From: Torreya grandis
Lineage: Eukaryota > Streptophyta > Pinopsida > Cupressales > Taxaceae
Direction: 5' to 3'
Length of the DNA stretch: 64,000 nucleotides
Assembly (NCBI GenBank): GCA_037957365.1
Contig: JARHVA010000638.1
Coordinates: 1,787,001 to 1,851,000, forward strand
The notes beneath the pieces were generated by a model, which worked only from the letters and a program-made list of their open reading frames with translations, was not told where the DNA came from and did not search any database. A program made the translations under genes and the position numbers. Position 1 is the stretch's first letter, and each line of letters starts with the position of its first letter. This document shows positions 12,160 to 25,555 of this stretch, piece by piece.

Positions 12160-13830
12160 GACCAAGGTGACATTTTACTAATACTTTATTTTATATTTTT
12201 GAAGTCTTCCTAATTATGTTATGGTATAATAGGTTGAACCATTTCCTATTCTAAACAAAGGCATTAGCATATACATTTGGTCATTCACTTGCATTGTTAA
12301 TCTACTAAAATGTACTTGGGAGAGGATTAGTATAAAATTCCAAACTTGTCAAAAAATATTATTATTTTTTGTTGTTGATTTTGATTTATTTATTAAAGTA
12401 TGTTTTTATTGATATTTTTTTTGTGTTTGAGAGGGATTTATAATTGAGGTCAAGTGTAACTGGTCATAACATTAGCTATTTTAATAGATATTATTCTATA
12501 CACTTGGCCATTCACTTGAATTATTAATACGGGACAATAAAATTGTGTGAGTATAAATTTAGTATTAGATACTAAAGCTATCAAAATTCTTCTTTCTTGT
12601 CAAATTTTATTTATTTCTTAAAGTATCTAGAGGTTTTTTTTTAGTGAGAGCATTTCCTACTCTAAACATAAGTATTATCCATATAATATGTCATGCAATT
12701 TTAATATTAATATAAGAGAATATATTTGTATATGCAAAAGTCTAATATTAGATTTCAGACTTGTATAAAAAAAATCTTCTTGCTTGTTAATTTAGATTTA
12801 ATCATTAGAGTATATAGATGAATTTGACTAACACAAAATTAATGTCATTTGTGACCAAGTGACACTTTACTAATAACTATTTTTTTAGATGAATTCCTAA
12901 TATTTGTTATGAGTAGAAGGCTGAAGCATTACCCATTCTACACATATATAGTAAATTAGATACACTTAGTCATGTGTGCTTGCATTTTTAGCTAAGGACA
13001 ATGGACTTATGTGGGTAGGGATTTAGTATTAGATTTCAAAATTGTTAGAAATAAATATTCTTCTTATTTTTTTGATTTCAATTCATTTCTTAAATATGTT
13101 TTTACAACTTTTATTTGGTCAAGGGATTTATAAGTGAGGTCAGGTAAAACTAGTCCAATAATTTCCTATTATACACATAATTATTAACCTATAAACTACA
13201 CTTGCATTATTAACCCATGACAATAGAATTATGTGGGTAGAAGTTTAATATTAGATTCCAAACTTGTCAAAATAATCTTATTATTCTTGTTTATTAATTT
13301 TAATTTATCTATGAAATTATTTTAAGGAATTTTTAATTTAGAGCGTTACTTATTATAAACATTGGTATTAATATATAAATTTGGTTATACACTTACATTG
13401 TTAATTTAGGATTGTAGACTCGTGGGAAGAGGTTTAATATTAGACTTCAAAATTTTCAAAAAAAATATTATTTTTATTTGATCTTTTAAATATTTATAAG
13501 AATTTGGTAAAAATAAAATTAGTCATGGGTTGTGAGAAAGGTGATATTTCATTGATACTTTATTTTTTACTTTTGAAGGCTTCCTAATTAAGGTCAAGTG
13601 TAGCAAATTGGTGTATTATTTTTTCTAATCATAGGTATTAATCTATACACTTGGTGATGCATTTATATTGTTAACCTAATACAATGAAATTGTGTAGACT
13701 TATAGGTTTAATATTGGATTCCAAACTTGTCAAAATATTTCTATTCTTATTACTTGTTGATTTTGATTTGTTTCTTAAAGTATCTATAATATTTTACTTA
13801 ACACAAACTAGGTATAATGAAAAAAACAAC
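12160..13830. repeat. Higher-order tandem repeat, copies 2, 3 and partial 4
   Basis: The repeat resumes at 12,160. Starts of the trimer fall at 12,160, 12,853 and 13,534, giving periods of 693 and 681 bp. Copies 2 and 3 hold all three subunits in the same order as copy 1 (second-subunit linker GGGATTTATAA-TGAGGTCA at about 12,435 and 13,126). The last copy has the first subunit only and then passes directly into the sequence that normally ends the third subunit (TTACTTAACACAAACTAGG), as expected if two subunits were removed by unequal exchange. Confidence 0.75.
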
Positions 13831-15262
13831 ATTTTTGTTTTCTATATTACATACCTTTCCCTATTCCAGTCAATGCAAAATTTTAAAACATTTTGTTTGT
13901 AATATTTCTTTGAATTTCATGTTATATAATTGAGTGTATTCAATGAAGGAAGTATACTATAGTTTTGTTTGTTGTTCTTCCCATTTAATTGATATTTTAT
14001 TCAATTGATTCTAGGAATAGCCAATCATACCACTGTGCATTGCAAGCATATAATAATTTATGCATTTAATTTCTCACTTGCATTATTTAAATAGAAAATG
14101 CAATTCAAAAAATATATCATAATCATAAAATCCCTATTTTGTTATTTGGTCATATTTAATTGTAGAAGAGTATAGACTAATAAAAAAACATGTTGGGGCA
14201 TTGGTGATTATTGGCATAATATCATATTTTTAAATACCATGCATTAAAGTATAATATAGTGATTGTTTTTTTATACATTTTCTATCTTATTGATTTTATT
14301 TTTATTTTTAAATTTAGCCTTAAAATTGCACAAAATAAAATTTATTGAATTGATTATATAAAGGTGATCTAAATGTATTAAAATAATTACAACTAGAATT
14401 AGATTTTGATAGACTTTACACTTTACATAGAATTCGATATACACAAACATATTTTCACCTAATGAAACTTCTTGAAAAATCAATTTCAAATGAAAATGAA
14501 ATCAAATTGTGGGGTGATATTTTTTAGATACATTGGTTAGCTAGATGACTAAACATACCAGTATGAATTGGGTCAATGAAAATAGCTATTAACTATATCC
14601 AATTCAAATAAAAAATAATTACACTTACATATTGTGTATTGTTCCATGATACAAATCCTCTTTGTGGTCATTATGAACAATTTTATTAGAAAAAAAACAC
14701 TTGTAATAATTCAATTAGATGTTTCCACTTATCAGGTTCTTACACATACCTTGAATCTTGTTGGGAATATTTTTTCCATGGGCCAAAAAACATAGTCCTA
14801 TAGAGTTGTAGACAACATTGGAGATATTGATAATGGCTTATTGAATTAAAATTTTCAATTATGCAATAGATAATTTGATGTTCAATGTCTTAGACAATAT
14901 GCAACATAATATTTTGTAATGCACATTTGTCTGGAAACAAGAAAGCTTTGTCTTATTTTCAAGACTATATTGACATCCATGTCATGAAGAATACATCTAA
15001 CATTGAAACTTGGCAAACATGTATTATTAACATTTCCATGGAATATCAAATAGGATAAATTAAATGTTATTATTTTTTCATGCAATGGTTATTCATTGTG
15101 CTTAGTGTGAAAATTTAAGTGTGAGGATAAAAAATAGTGAATACTGTTAAAGTATATTCTACATGGACATAACCCCCATTGGAATATAACCTTGTATATT
15201 TTTTACCATACATATGTCATATTCATTATGAAGCATTGACAAAAATACCTTCAATTAAATAT
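13830..15262. other. AT-rich spacer, nothing recognised
   Basis: Short open frames on either strand here have no family resemblance and ordinary AT-biased composition. No repeat or RNA gene was seen. Confidence 0.45.
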
Positions 15263-15620
15263 GTTGTTATCACTTTAGTTGAACAAGAGAAGATGCCACT
15301 AAAAACATTTGATTAAATCCCTTTTACATCTAAAATATGTAATGCGAAATAATAAAAACAATGAAATGGAATATAACCATTGTATTAAAAAAAACACAAA
15401 ATAAATAGATGGCACACCAATGTGGGCTTCAAGCCAACCTATTGTTATCAATTTTACCAAACAAGAAAAGGTTGAATTAAACTATTATGGATATTGCTTT
15501 GATGTCTGAAATTTATAATTCACAATAATAAAAAAAATGAATCAAAATTTAATTATTGTATAAAAAAATATAAAAACAAGTAGAAGACATACCAACACAT
15601 AGTTTCTTGATTTATAAGTT
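15263..15620. repeat. Diverged tandem duplication, unit about 178 bp
   Basis: Two adjacent copies start at 15,263 and 15,441. Both run from a GTTGTTATCA-type start through an ACAAGAAAAGG tract, an AATAATAAAAA tract and a TAAAAAAA-CACAAA/TATAAA-A tract, to a closing ATACCAACACA/GCACACCAAT. Identity by eye is near 65-70 percent. Confidence 0.55.
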
Positions 15621-17860
15621 ATTGCATTTGAAGTTTAATATGACAATGTTTATAGAATCATAAAGCTAATCATACCTCAAATTGACTAGAAATGATGAAA
15701 TTACACAACAAACAATATTTTGTATACTTGTTATAGGTATTTAAAAGTAAAATCTTTCCATATTATGTGTCACCTGACTAGATTGACTTAAATAATTTAT
15801 TGCCATTTATGGTATTATTTATTGATTTTAAATAAATATTGGTTATACTTACATTAGCATTTATAAAAATTAGATGTCGTTCTCACATAAAATATCAATT
15901 TGGGTTGAAAGAAGCAATAATTAACTTCCCATAAAATATTGATATAATATAAAAAAAATATTACCATGTTGCATAAAAGAATAAAAAACTATTGATTGAG
16001 AACTAAAACATTAGTTTGAATATAAAAAGTATTATTAATAAAAAAATGTGTGTACAACTGTTACCACAAAAACCTTAAATTAGTTGTGCAAAATAACATT
16101 ATGATGTGTGAAAAATGTACAACTAAGTTAGCATTGGGACCATATTATTTATATTATGTCTAATGATAATCAAGATAATACAAGTCCACTAGATTATTAT
16201 GTTATGGATGAAGGGACTAATGATGAGAATTTTGGTGACACTGGTTCATGGGTTTATAGACCCAACATGCATTCATGAACAATAGGATAAATTAATTAAA
16301 ATAACTCTAACTAAAGGACATCAATCACTTTTGAAATTTCAGGATAAGGTTTTATAATAAATGAACTTTCAAACCTTATTATTTGGTAAGCCTTGTGACA
16401 AGAACACTATGAAAACAATCTCATACCAAAAATTTTTCAATGGAAGTTATTAAATTTTGATGATAGATTTGTATATCCTAGAGGCAGAGGGCTCTCCTAA
16501 TCGAACCTTCTGATCCCTAGCTTATTGATCATGCTCCACGATGGCAATGTCCATCCATTCCTCATTATCCAAAAACTCCTAAGCCTCTCTGACTTCTTCA
16601 TTTAAATTTCACTAGAACTCCTTGCTCAAATGATGTATGAAATTGGAGGGTAGGGTTTAGTTATCCCACTACCTCTTCCCGCACACACGTGCAATAGATT
16701 TTTTGGGGAACAGTTAGTTCCATAATCATTATTTAAATGATTTAAGATATTCTATATTGATTTTATAATTTACATATATATTTAAATGATCACTTAATTT
16801 GGGGTCATTTAGGAAAATATCTATCATATGAAGATCCTAACCAAGTGTTTTAATTGGACCCAATCTCATGACTTATAACTATGGTATGGTAAGAAGTATT
16901 AGCTTCATTGGTAATAGAATCAAATACAACAATTTTAATTTTAGATAATTAAATGTAAAAATGAAAAATAAAATGTTGAATGTTCATCTAATTTCATTTT
17001 TTGGGGCGAAATAAAATTTTAGTTTGATGGTTGGATAATTAAAATTAGATTTTGATACTTTAAATATATTAAAAAAAACATAAATTTATAAATTTTGTTC
17101 ATCAAATGCTTTGTTTGATCTAGTATAAAGTTATTTGTAGTAATATTTATTATTCATTAAATGTTTTTTTTATTTGGGTATAAATACAAGACATTCCAAT
17201 GTTTTGTGTTCACTAAAGACATACAACAATGATTTATGCTCCATTATTTTGTCACTTAAATTTTATTTATTAATAAAACATATATGATAACATTACATTA
17301 TCTATAAAATAGTAGTTTAATCAATATATCACAAAGATCATATGGTTCACATAAAAAAATTGATTTTGAAATGGGAATTTGTAGGATATTTGTGTAACTA
17401 TGTATTATGTCTTTTTTCTTCAATTCAAGATTAAACATGTAAAATATAGTTCAGTATGTACCTTTAAAATTACAGATAATCTGAAATAAAAAACCTTCAT
17501 TAGTGTTCAATGGTGGTTTTGATTCATACATGACAATGAAACAAAGAAGTTTCAAGCTACATTGTCATACTTGAGTTAATATTAATGTTAAAAAATACAT
17601 AACAAAAATTTTCCTTTCATTTTTACTTTTTTTCCTCATAGTGATTTTGGTATTTTAGTAATTTGATTCATTAAGGAGGCCTAACTATACGTACATAATT
17701 GAAACTCAAAAATTGAACAAGGATAGTGAATGCTAGAAGACATTGTGGATATCAAAATATTTTTTATTTTTCCATAATAACACATGAAATTACACAATGG
17801 AAATTTTGTTAATAATTAAAATTTTGATAAAGTCCCCATTGGCATCAAACATACATGGAG
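15621..17860. other. AT-rich spacer, nothing firmly recognised
   Basis: A less AT-rich island near 16,480-16,700 has no identifiable frame or repeat. A 40-codon acidic open frame at 16,156-16,278 stands alone and has no recognisable family. Confidence 0.4.
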
Positions 17861-17879
17861 TTTAAAGGGAATTATAACT

Positions 17880-18690
17880 AAAAAATGACCACTGACAACC
17901 AATTAAGTATTAGACTCCCTACAACCTACAATTAATTTTATCCAGGTTAGTGAATGTTTTCCTAATTTTTCATGGTAATTATCAAACTTTTACATCTCTA
18001 AGACCTTAAAATACACATCAAAATTAACACAATCCATGTTATCGACCTATACACTATGCACTATCCTAAATGGTTACTCTAAGGTCTTATTCATTATAAA
18101 TAAAACATGTGGAAAAGATTGAAATGGAGGACTACCATCTCTATCCAAACATATTTGGCTATCACCTCAGCACCTGTGTTTATCACCACATCCTTAAAAT
18201 CATACACATTGATTGTGAGCTTAATTAGTGACTCTATATTATAACCCATATTTATTGTGTGCATCTATTGATGAGATTAGGGTGCAAAAATTTAGGTTGG
18301 AGTCTATGTTATGGTTTCTAGCCATGTTTTCAACTAGGAAAACTTACACTCTCGGTACAACAATAATAGAATAGCATAAACCATGTGAGGATCATTTGCA
18401 TGTACTTGTGAGACTATATCATTCAACTACCACATTAGCCTAAGCTTCTTATAAAATGTGTGTGGCTTCATGATAAAAATTACTTTGTTGAAATGATCTA
18501 GGGGTCTCAACATGATCCTTAACACATGCTAGTCACTCTATTAGATAAGATCCAACATTGAAATTTATGTCGACCCTTATGTTACTTCTTATAAGCATTT
18601 GAACCAGACACATGTGTCTTGTAATGTCCAACCTTGTCACATCATTAAAACATAATGGGAGTATTGGTGATAAGCCTAAAGTGGTAAATT
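17880..18690 (-). pseudogene. Possible Ty3/gypsy gag-protease remnant
   Basis: On the minus strand a frame around 18,220-18,020 reads LTINVYDFKDVVINTGAEVI and then, after a frameshift, GSPPFQSFPHVLF, with VNFDVYFKVLEM further on. In order and spacing this resembles a retrotransposon aspartic protease, in which DTGAEVN is followed about 10 residues later by LGSPPLQ. The catalytic Asp would be Asn here. The sequence on either side may be gag and linker but is too decayed to place. The resemblance is short, so this is a tentative call. Confidence 0.35.
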
Positions 18691-18699
18691 AAATTCACC

Positions 18700-20220
18700 A
18701 TTATCCCTACAGACACATAATATCCCATAAAATAATAATATATTTTTCTAACTTATGGATGTAAATCCTACTAATCAAATATAAATAAATTTGTATCATA
18801 TTTGGTGTATTTGTCATGATGTTTAAACATATTTTCCAACATAAACTAAATTAATTACATTTAACTGACAATAGGGATGAACAATTGAGTTTTCAAGTTT
18901 ACAACCATATGTATGTGTCACGAAGATTTCTTGCAAGGTCACACCTTTATAATGCATAAGTTAGAATACCTCACTAGATACACAATACTTATTTCCGTAT
19001 ATATCATCATCTTCAATTTATCTTCCTTTGTCTAGTTGAGTCATTATATTTCACATATTCACTTATAACCTCATTATATATATAGCCATAGACAAACATC
19101 CCATTCACAATATTATACCTCCTTTAAAGATGTGTCTTTATTCATAATATAAAATTGTATAATCGATGAGCTATTTCTTTTATATTTTTTTGATATTTGA
19201 GAATCTTGAGGAACTTTAAACCTAAGGATTTTAACATCATGCTAGGGTTTGTTTCCCCTCTATGTTCATTACCATCTTACTTCAACACATTCATTTTCTC
19301 AAACATTGATTTTATCTATAAATTTCTTATCTAAAGTTTCTATTGAGGAGCGAGGTTGGTTTAACCTTTTGCATTATTTTATATTGCAAAACTTACTAAC
19401 ATGAGAGACTCTTACATATAGTTTTTTCTTCCCATTAACTCAAGGTTTCAACAACAATTCCCTATTAATAACGAATCTTGCGGTCAATAGGAAGAGCCAC
19501 CACTAATCTCTAGGAGAGGTAGCTGGGCCTACACATGATGACACTTTAGGGTAACCTAAATAACGTAAACTAATTTTGAAACCTATATAGAACGAATTCA
19601 AAACCTCTTACATATAATTAATTATACATTTAAAACGTAAAATTATGAATTCATAAAAAATTTAAAATTATGTCAAAAATAAAATAAAATTATAACTACC
19701 TAAATACTAATTAAATTGATATTTTTAAACTTAATTCAAACCCAAAATATCTAACTAATTTAGTTGAAATTTTTTTCAAGCAAATGATAAACATTGTTAT
19801 TGTAATAATAAATCGCTTGTCATTCTTTCAAGATAAATTCTTGCAAATCATTGAACTCCTTATGTTCCGCTTTATGCCACAAATCATTCATTTTTTGGGA
19901 ACATAAGGAGTGATGACTTGATATTTTTACATTTAACTTTGTGTTTAATTTTCTAGAAAATCCAAGTTCACAAATTCTTCGTGTCACAATCCCCTTTTTT
20001 TAAAGAGTTATGGGAACATAAAAAATTATGAATAAAAAAATGTCATTCTTTAATTATCTATTGATTGTTTAAATATTAATTTAGTTGAAAATCTTAATTA
20101 TAAGAGATCATATGAATCTGACATTTTTGATTTTGATAAAGATTATTATTATTATTATTTTTTAATATTTTTTGAGTTTTTAATAATAATTTTTAATTCA
20201 ATAGATATTGGTAGTTTAGA
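18700..20220. other. AT-rich spacer, nothing recognised
   Basis: No gene, element end or repeat is supportable here apart from a short ATT run near 20,146-20,160. Confidence 0.45.
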
Positions 20221-20229
20221 GGATTGATC

Positions 20230-20485
20230 ATATGTTTAAAAGAAAAAAAGGTAAAAAAAGTTATATTGTAGATATTGGATTTGGTCATTTATGATTTTTC
20301 TATTCTTTGGGATTACTCTTATTTGGTTTGGCTTGTTTCTTATCTCCCATCTGAAATTTATATAACTCGATGTGGTTTGGATTTCGTGATGTGACTTTTC
20401 TACACATATTTTTTTGTATGATCAGCGTTGTATTTTCTCATATTTTATTAATATAAAGAATGCTTTTCAATAAAAAAGAAGATTT
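20230..20485 (+). mobile_element. Possible LINE 3' tail
   Basis: A T-rich, moderately GC-containing stretch ends with TTATTAATATAAAGAATGC and then CAATAAAAAAG, the kind of sequence at which plant LINE 3' untranslated regions terminate. No ORF2 sequence is recognisable upstream, so it could equally be unrelated low-complexity DNA. Confidence 0.25.
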
Positions 20486-21171
20486 CAACTATATTATTTT
20501 TAATCCACATATCCCTTTTTTAATATGATTTTTCAAACTATTATTATAAGAAAAATATGTTAGTAAGTTGACTTATGAAAGTGTAATAAAATGAGTTGTT
20601 CATAATTATGTTTGATTTTAAACTAAGTAAAAAAATTATCAAGATTCTAATATGTGAAGAAATTAGAATTAAATTATTTATAAATATAAAATCAATTTAA
20701 TTTTAATTAATAACCTTTTTTTGTTAGAAAATCCAATTTCTCATATCAACGAGAACTTTGGAGTCCTAATCCATTAATATAAAAAATGATACTGATGTTG
20801 AATCAATATTATTCATTTATTTAATTATAAAGGCCTTGTCTATATTGTTTGAGACAATGACAACACTTGAAAGTACACAAAGATAAAAATAACTATTATC
20901 TATTCAGATTTCATAATAAAATGATTGAATTATTTTTTTAATTTATAATTTAAGTTCGATTTTCTTATTAAATCATAATTAAAATAATATAACATTGCTT
21001 TATACATATATGTTATCCATCAACCAAAAAATAAAAATAAAATATATATGTTATTTATTTTAAAATATGACTTAAAATTAAAAATTATATGACTAAAAAA
21101 TGAAAAACATAATTATATAATAAAGATGCTTTTTCTATTGACAAATACCACATTGCAATTGAAAGGAATCC

Positions 21172-21252
21172 ACTTGAAACCTGCACACCACATTCTTGAC
21201 CATTGGGATTTGAAACCTGCACAACACATTGCTTGACCATTGACATAATCCC
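21172..21252. repeat. Short tandem duplication, unit about 38 bp
   Basis: GAAACCTGCACACCACATT followed by CTTGACCATTG is repeated at once as GAAACCTGCACAACACATTG plus CTTGACCATTG. The open frame across it on the minus strand is produced by this repeat and is not a gene. Confidence 0.7.
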
Positions 21253-21711
21253 AAAATTGACGTAAACTCATTGAAAAAGAAGCACAAAACATCATTAGCA
21301 TGTTACAATCATACGTTATAATATCTTAAAGTATGTAATATGAACCAACTAAAATTCCAATAAAATCAAGCCCTTATTTTTTATAAAAGTAACAGGTTTG
21401 AAGAATCCCTTGGGCAGTATCATATCATCTCTTAATAATGTTTTATTGGTGATAGAAATAGTGATGGTGATGGTAATATTTTACAATGATGATGGAAATA
21501 AAATTATTATTATTTTGGATATATTTTGATTATTATTAATTATTTTTAATAATAAAAAAATAAGAATGGAAGGGATGAAAATGAAGTCAATAAAATTTGT
21601 TTATTTAGTATAAAAGATTTTGTTTTCCAATTCAATATTTATTTAATTTCATTAAAAAAATATTTTATAAAATATATCAAACCAAATTAAAAGTTGGCTT
21701 TCGATTTAATT

Positions 21712-22399
21712 ATTATTTAAGTCCACCCAAGTCACATTCACATTTTCTAAAATTATAAGTTTGACCACTTAATAAGTCAAGTCAAATAATAATTTCAAAG
21801 TGCAAGTTCTAAGCTCAAAGAATTCAGAGTCCCATGTCATTGTTTTGAATAGGATGTGAAAGTGAGAGATTAGATTTTAAGTTAATGAAAGAAGAGGAAG
21901 TTGATTTTTTTTCAAATTAAAAAAGAGAAGAAGGAAGAAACAAATAAATATATTCAAGTTTTGAATATGATGTGAAAATAAGATATTAGATTTTAAGTTA
22001 CTCAAAGAAAAGGGAATTAGATCTTTTAAATTAAAGAAGAGAAGAGTGGAGTCAAACAAATAAATATATTATTTATAATTAATTAATTATTATTTAGTAC
22101 ATACATAATTTTTTTAGATTATTGAAGTAAGATCTTGTTTATAATATAAAATTAGTTCAATAAATAGTAAAATTTGATAAGTAAATTAGAAAGATTTAAG
22201 AAAATTAAGCAAAAAAATTAAAGAATTAAAATTTTGATTGTACTTTGATTGCTTGGTTTTATAATTCGAATTGTTATCCTTATAAAAAAAATCAATAATT
22301 TTTCTAATATATTAATAAAAAAATCACTTTTATCATGATAAGATTTTATTAACATAAAAATCATGATATATTAAATTTATATGTTATTACAAATCAAAC

Positions 22400-22439
<40 letters not shown>

Positions 22440-22860
22440 ATCATAAAAAATCATTATATAATATATAAATATAACATAAAATAAGTACAATTTTACATCT
22501 AAAAAATAATAACATATTAAAAAAATTAAATAATATTATAACTCGCCACATCTTTAAAATTTATATAAATAAATTTAAAAATAACATCTATAACATTTCT
22601 ATCCTTGAATATACTTGAATATAAAAGTATGTAAATTAAAGGTAGTTTTAAATATTATACAAAAATTAATATTGTTTATAGTTCAAAAATAATGTGATTA
22701 TCGAATTATTGATGTGATATTTTTTTGTAAGTATGGTCATTTTTTGACCGCTTTTCTAATTTATTTTGAGGTATTTTTATCCTCAATGTAATTATACTCG
22801 TAAAATGTGACTTTACTATTTTTAAAATATGATTAACATTATACCATACCTTATTTAATC
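21712..22860. repeat. Segmental tandem duplication, unit 1 (1,149 bp)
   Basis: This unit (parts X and Y) is repeated directly after itself from 22,861. Over the first 690 bases the two differ at roughly ten positions by eye, so the duplication is recent compared with its surroundings. Inside X is an older tandem duplication of about 115 bp: the GGATGTGAAAGTGAGAGATT block near 21,852 recurs as GATGTGAAAATAAGATATT near 21,969, each ending in AACAAATAAATATATT. A (TA)n run lies at 22,405-22,437. The minus-strand open frame in X recurs in both units only because they are copies. Confidence 0.9.
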
Positions 22861-24368
22861 TTTATTTAAGTCCACCCAAGTCACATTCACATTTTCTAAA
22901 ATTATATGTTTGACCATTTAATAAGTCAAGTCAAATAATAATTTCAAAGTGCAAGTTCTAAGCTCAAAGAATTCATAGTCCCATGTCATTGTTTTGAATA
23001 GGATGTGAAAGTGAGAGATCAGATTTTAAGTTGATGAAAGAAGAGGAAGTTGATTTTTTTTCAAATTAAAAAAGAGAAGAAGGAAGAAACAAATAAATAT
23101 ATTCAAGTTTTGAATATGATGTGAAAATAAGATATTAGATTTTAAGTTACTCAAAGAAAAGGGAATTAGATCTTTTAAATTAAAGAAGAGAAGAGTGGAG
23201 TCAAACAAATAAATATATTAATTTATAATTAATTAATTATTATTTAGTACATACATAATTTTTTTAGATTATTGAAGTAAGATCTTGTTTATAATATAAA
23301 ATTAGTTCAATAAATAGTAAAATTTGATAAGTAAATTAGAAAGATTTAAGATAATTAAGCAAAAAAATTAAAGAATTAAAATTTTGATTGTACTTTGATT
23401 GCTTGGTTTTACAATTCGAATTGTTATCATTATAAAAAAAATCAATAATTTTTCTAATATATTAATAAAAAAATCACTTTTATCATGATAACATTTTATT
23501 AACATAAAAATCATGATATATTAAATTTATATGTTATTACAAATCAAACATTTAAATAATTATATATAGAGGAGCATGTTGTACGTAAACCATGGTGTAC
23601 ATGGAAGAGTTTAACTAGTAAGTGCAAATACTGCATGATCGAAAAAAATAAACATTCAATAAACTATTGACTTGTTATTTAATAAATAAAACTTGCATCA
23701 ATATTATTACATATTGTGCCCACATGTGGAGTAGTGAGGGTAATGCAATAGAAAATGAGAAGTATAGGAATTAAATCTCAGGATTTGAATGTTAAGTACT
23801 TTTAGTTAGTAGATTTTGACATTAGGCAAGGTGTCAACAGGTTTGTGTTTGTTGGTTATGGTCAACTGGTATGTAATATGTGGGTTACAACAAACACACA
23901 TCTAATGAAGAAACATCATTAGGAAAGGAAACACAATGAAGGAGGAGTTGTCACATAATATTTACCCAACCAAAGAGAATGTAGATTGCTTAGGATCAAT
24001 TTGGTGAGACAAGAAGACGCCAAGAGGGAAAGTGAATATGATACAACGTAGGATATGTGAAAACATCAATAATAGAATTTTCTCAAATACGTAGACAATT
24101 GGAAAAAAACATTTAGTCAACGATAATTGGTAGGGGTTCAAGGTGTACAGGAAAGCTATGAATAAGGACCTTGGCCTCTTGTTTGATACATTTAATATCT
24201 CATGCGGAAAGGTTGACCTCTAAGGGCAATCATTGTAAGATGTATGCCTTATAAAAAAATTCAATAATTTTTCTAATATATTAATAAAATAATCATTTTT
24301 ATCATGATAACATTTTATTAACATAAAAATCATGATATATTAAATTTATATGTTATTACAAATCAAAC

Positions 24369-24411
<43 letters not shown>

Positions 24412-24835
24412 TCATAAAAAATAATTATATAATATATAAATTTAACATAAAATAAGTACAATTTTACACCTAAAAAATAATAACATATTAAAAAAATTAA
24501 ATAATATTATAACTCGCTACATCTTTAAAATTTATATAAATAAACTTAACAATAACATCTATAACATTTCTATTCTTGAATATACTTGAATATGAAAGTA
24601 TGTAAATTAAAGGTAATTTTAAATGTTATACAAAAATTGATATTGTTTATAGTTCAAAAATAATGTGACTATCGAATTATTGATGTGATATTTTTTTGTA
24701 AGTATGGTTATTTTTTGACCACTTTTCTAATTTATTTTGAAATATTTTTGTCCTCAGTATAATTATACTCGTGAAGTGTGACTTTACCATTTTTTAAATA
24801 TAATTAACATTGTACCATATCTTATTTAATTAATA
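22861..24835. repeat. Segmental tandem duplication, unit 2, interrupted by a second repeat
   Basis: Unit 2 matches unit 1 from 22,861 to 23,552. It then breaks off into another repeat (Z1) and resumes at about 24,249. The resumption goes back about 120 bases, so the segment 23,430-23,552 is present again at 24,249-24,372 and flanks Z1 as direct repeats. From 24,372 to about 24,835 the match to the end of unit 1 continues, including a (TA)n run at 24,374-24,408. Confidence 0.85.
23553..24254 (+). repeat. Repeat Z, copy 1
   Basis: About 690 bp, nearly identical to 25,556-26,257 (offset 2,006; one 3-bp difference, GAGGAGTTGTC against GAGTTGTC, and scattered substitutions). The core runs from GAGCATGTTGTACGTAAACC to AGATGTATGCCTTATAA. 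It has no recognisable coding domain, LTR ends or terminal inverted repeat. It sits inside duplication unit 2, while its partner lies in unrelated sequence. Confidence 0.9.
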
Positions 24836-25555
24836 TATAAACACTCTTCAATCAAAATAATAATAATACTAAACTAAAATCATACCATTTGAATGGTTCA
24901 CCTATACCAAACATGCTACCATAATGAAATTGTTACACGGCCATGTGTGCCTTTTGCAATTATTATTTCTGCTCTCTTGTAATGAGTTGAGTTGCATGCC
25001 TTGTACCATGAATAGAAATTGTATTTCCACTCCCTTGTTATCAATTAAAATTTTGTAATGGTGACATTGGACAATATTGTAAGTAAATAATTCTCGACAC
25101 TTTTGGTGTAGACAAGCAAATATATTTAAACTCTCTAAGTTGACCTTCCAAAATGACAAGAGTTTGAAATGCTTATGGAGGTCCATATTATGAGAAAAAA
25201 AATCTAGTTTAAATTAATGTTTAAGGTTTAAAATATCGATGGAGTAGGTTATGGTTCTTGTATTTTCTAATTAATATTTTAGGTTTCGTGGCCGTGTTTT
25301 ATGGACTTTTAGTAGTGGTTTTATAGATTGAGAATATCATTTCATTAATAATTTTTATTTAAAATTGTGTGTGAGTTAATAATAATTTGATATATAAAAA
25401 TTATGAAAAAAAAGATAGATTATAAGATATTATATATATTAAAAAAATTTGTTGATTTTGGATTTGTATTTAAAATAAATATAGAAAGTCTATTTCAAAA
25501 TTGATGTTCAAGTGAGATGTGCCATATATTTTTGAATAATTGTAAAGTGCATCTT

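Noticed and set aside
16156..16278. 40-codon acidic open frame
   Set aside because: No neighbour, domain or splice structure supports it, and its length is within chance.
21877..23208. Two nearly identical 60-codon open frames
   Set aside because: They lie in the two copies of a recent DNA duplication, have AT-driven composition and no start or domain evidence.
24902..25186. 94-codon open frame on the minus strand
   Set aside because: No recognisable family, no repeated or conserved copy in the window, and composition like surrounding AT-rich DNA.
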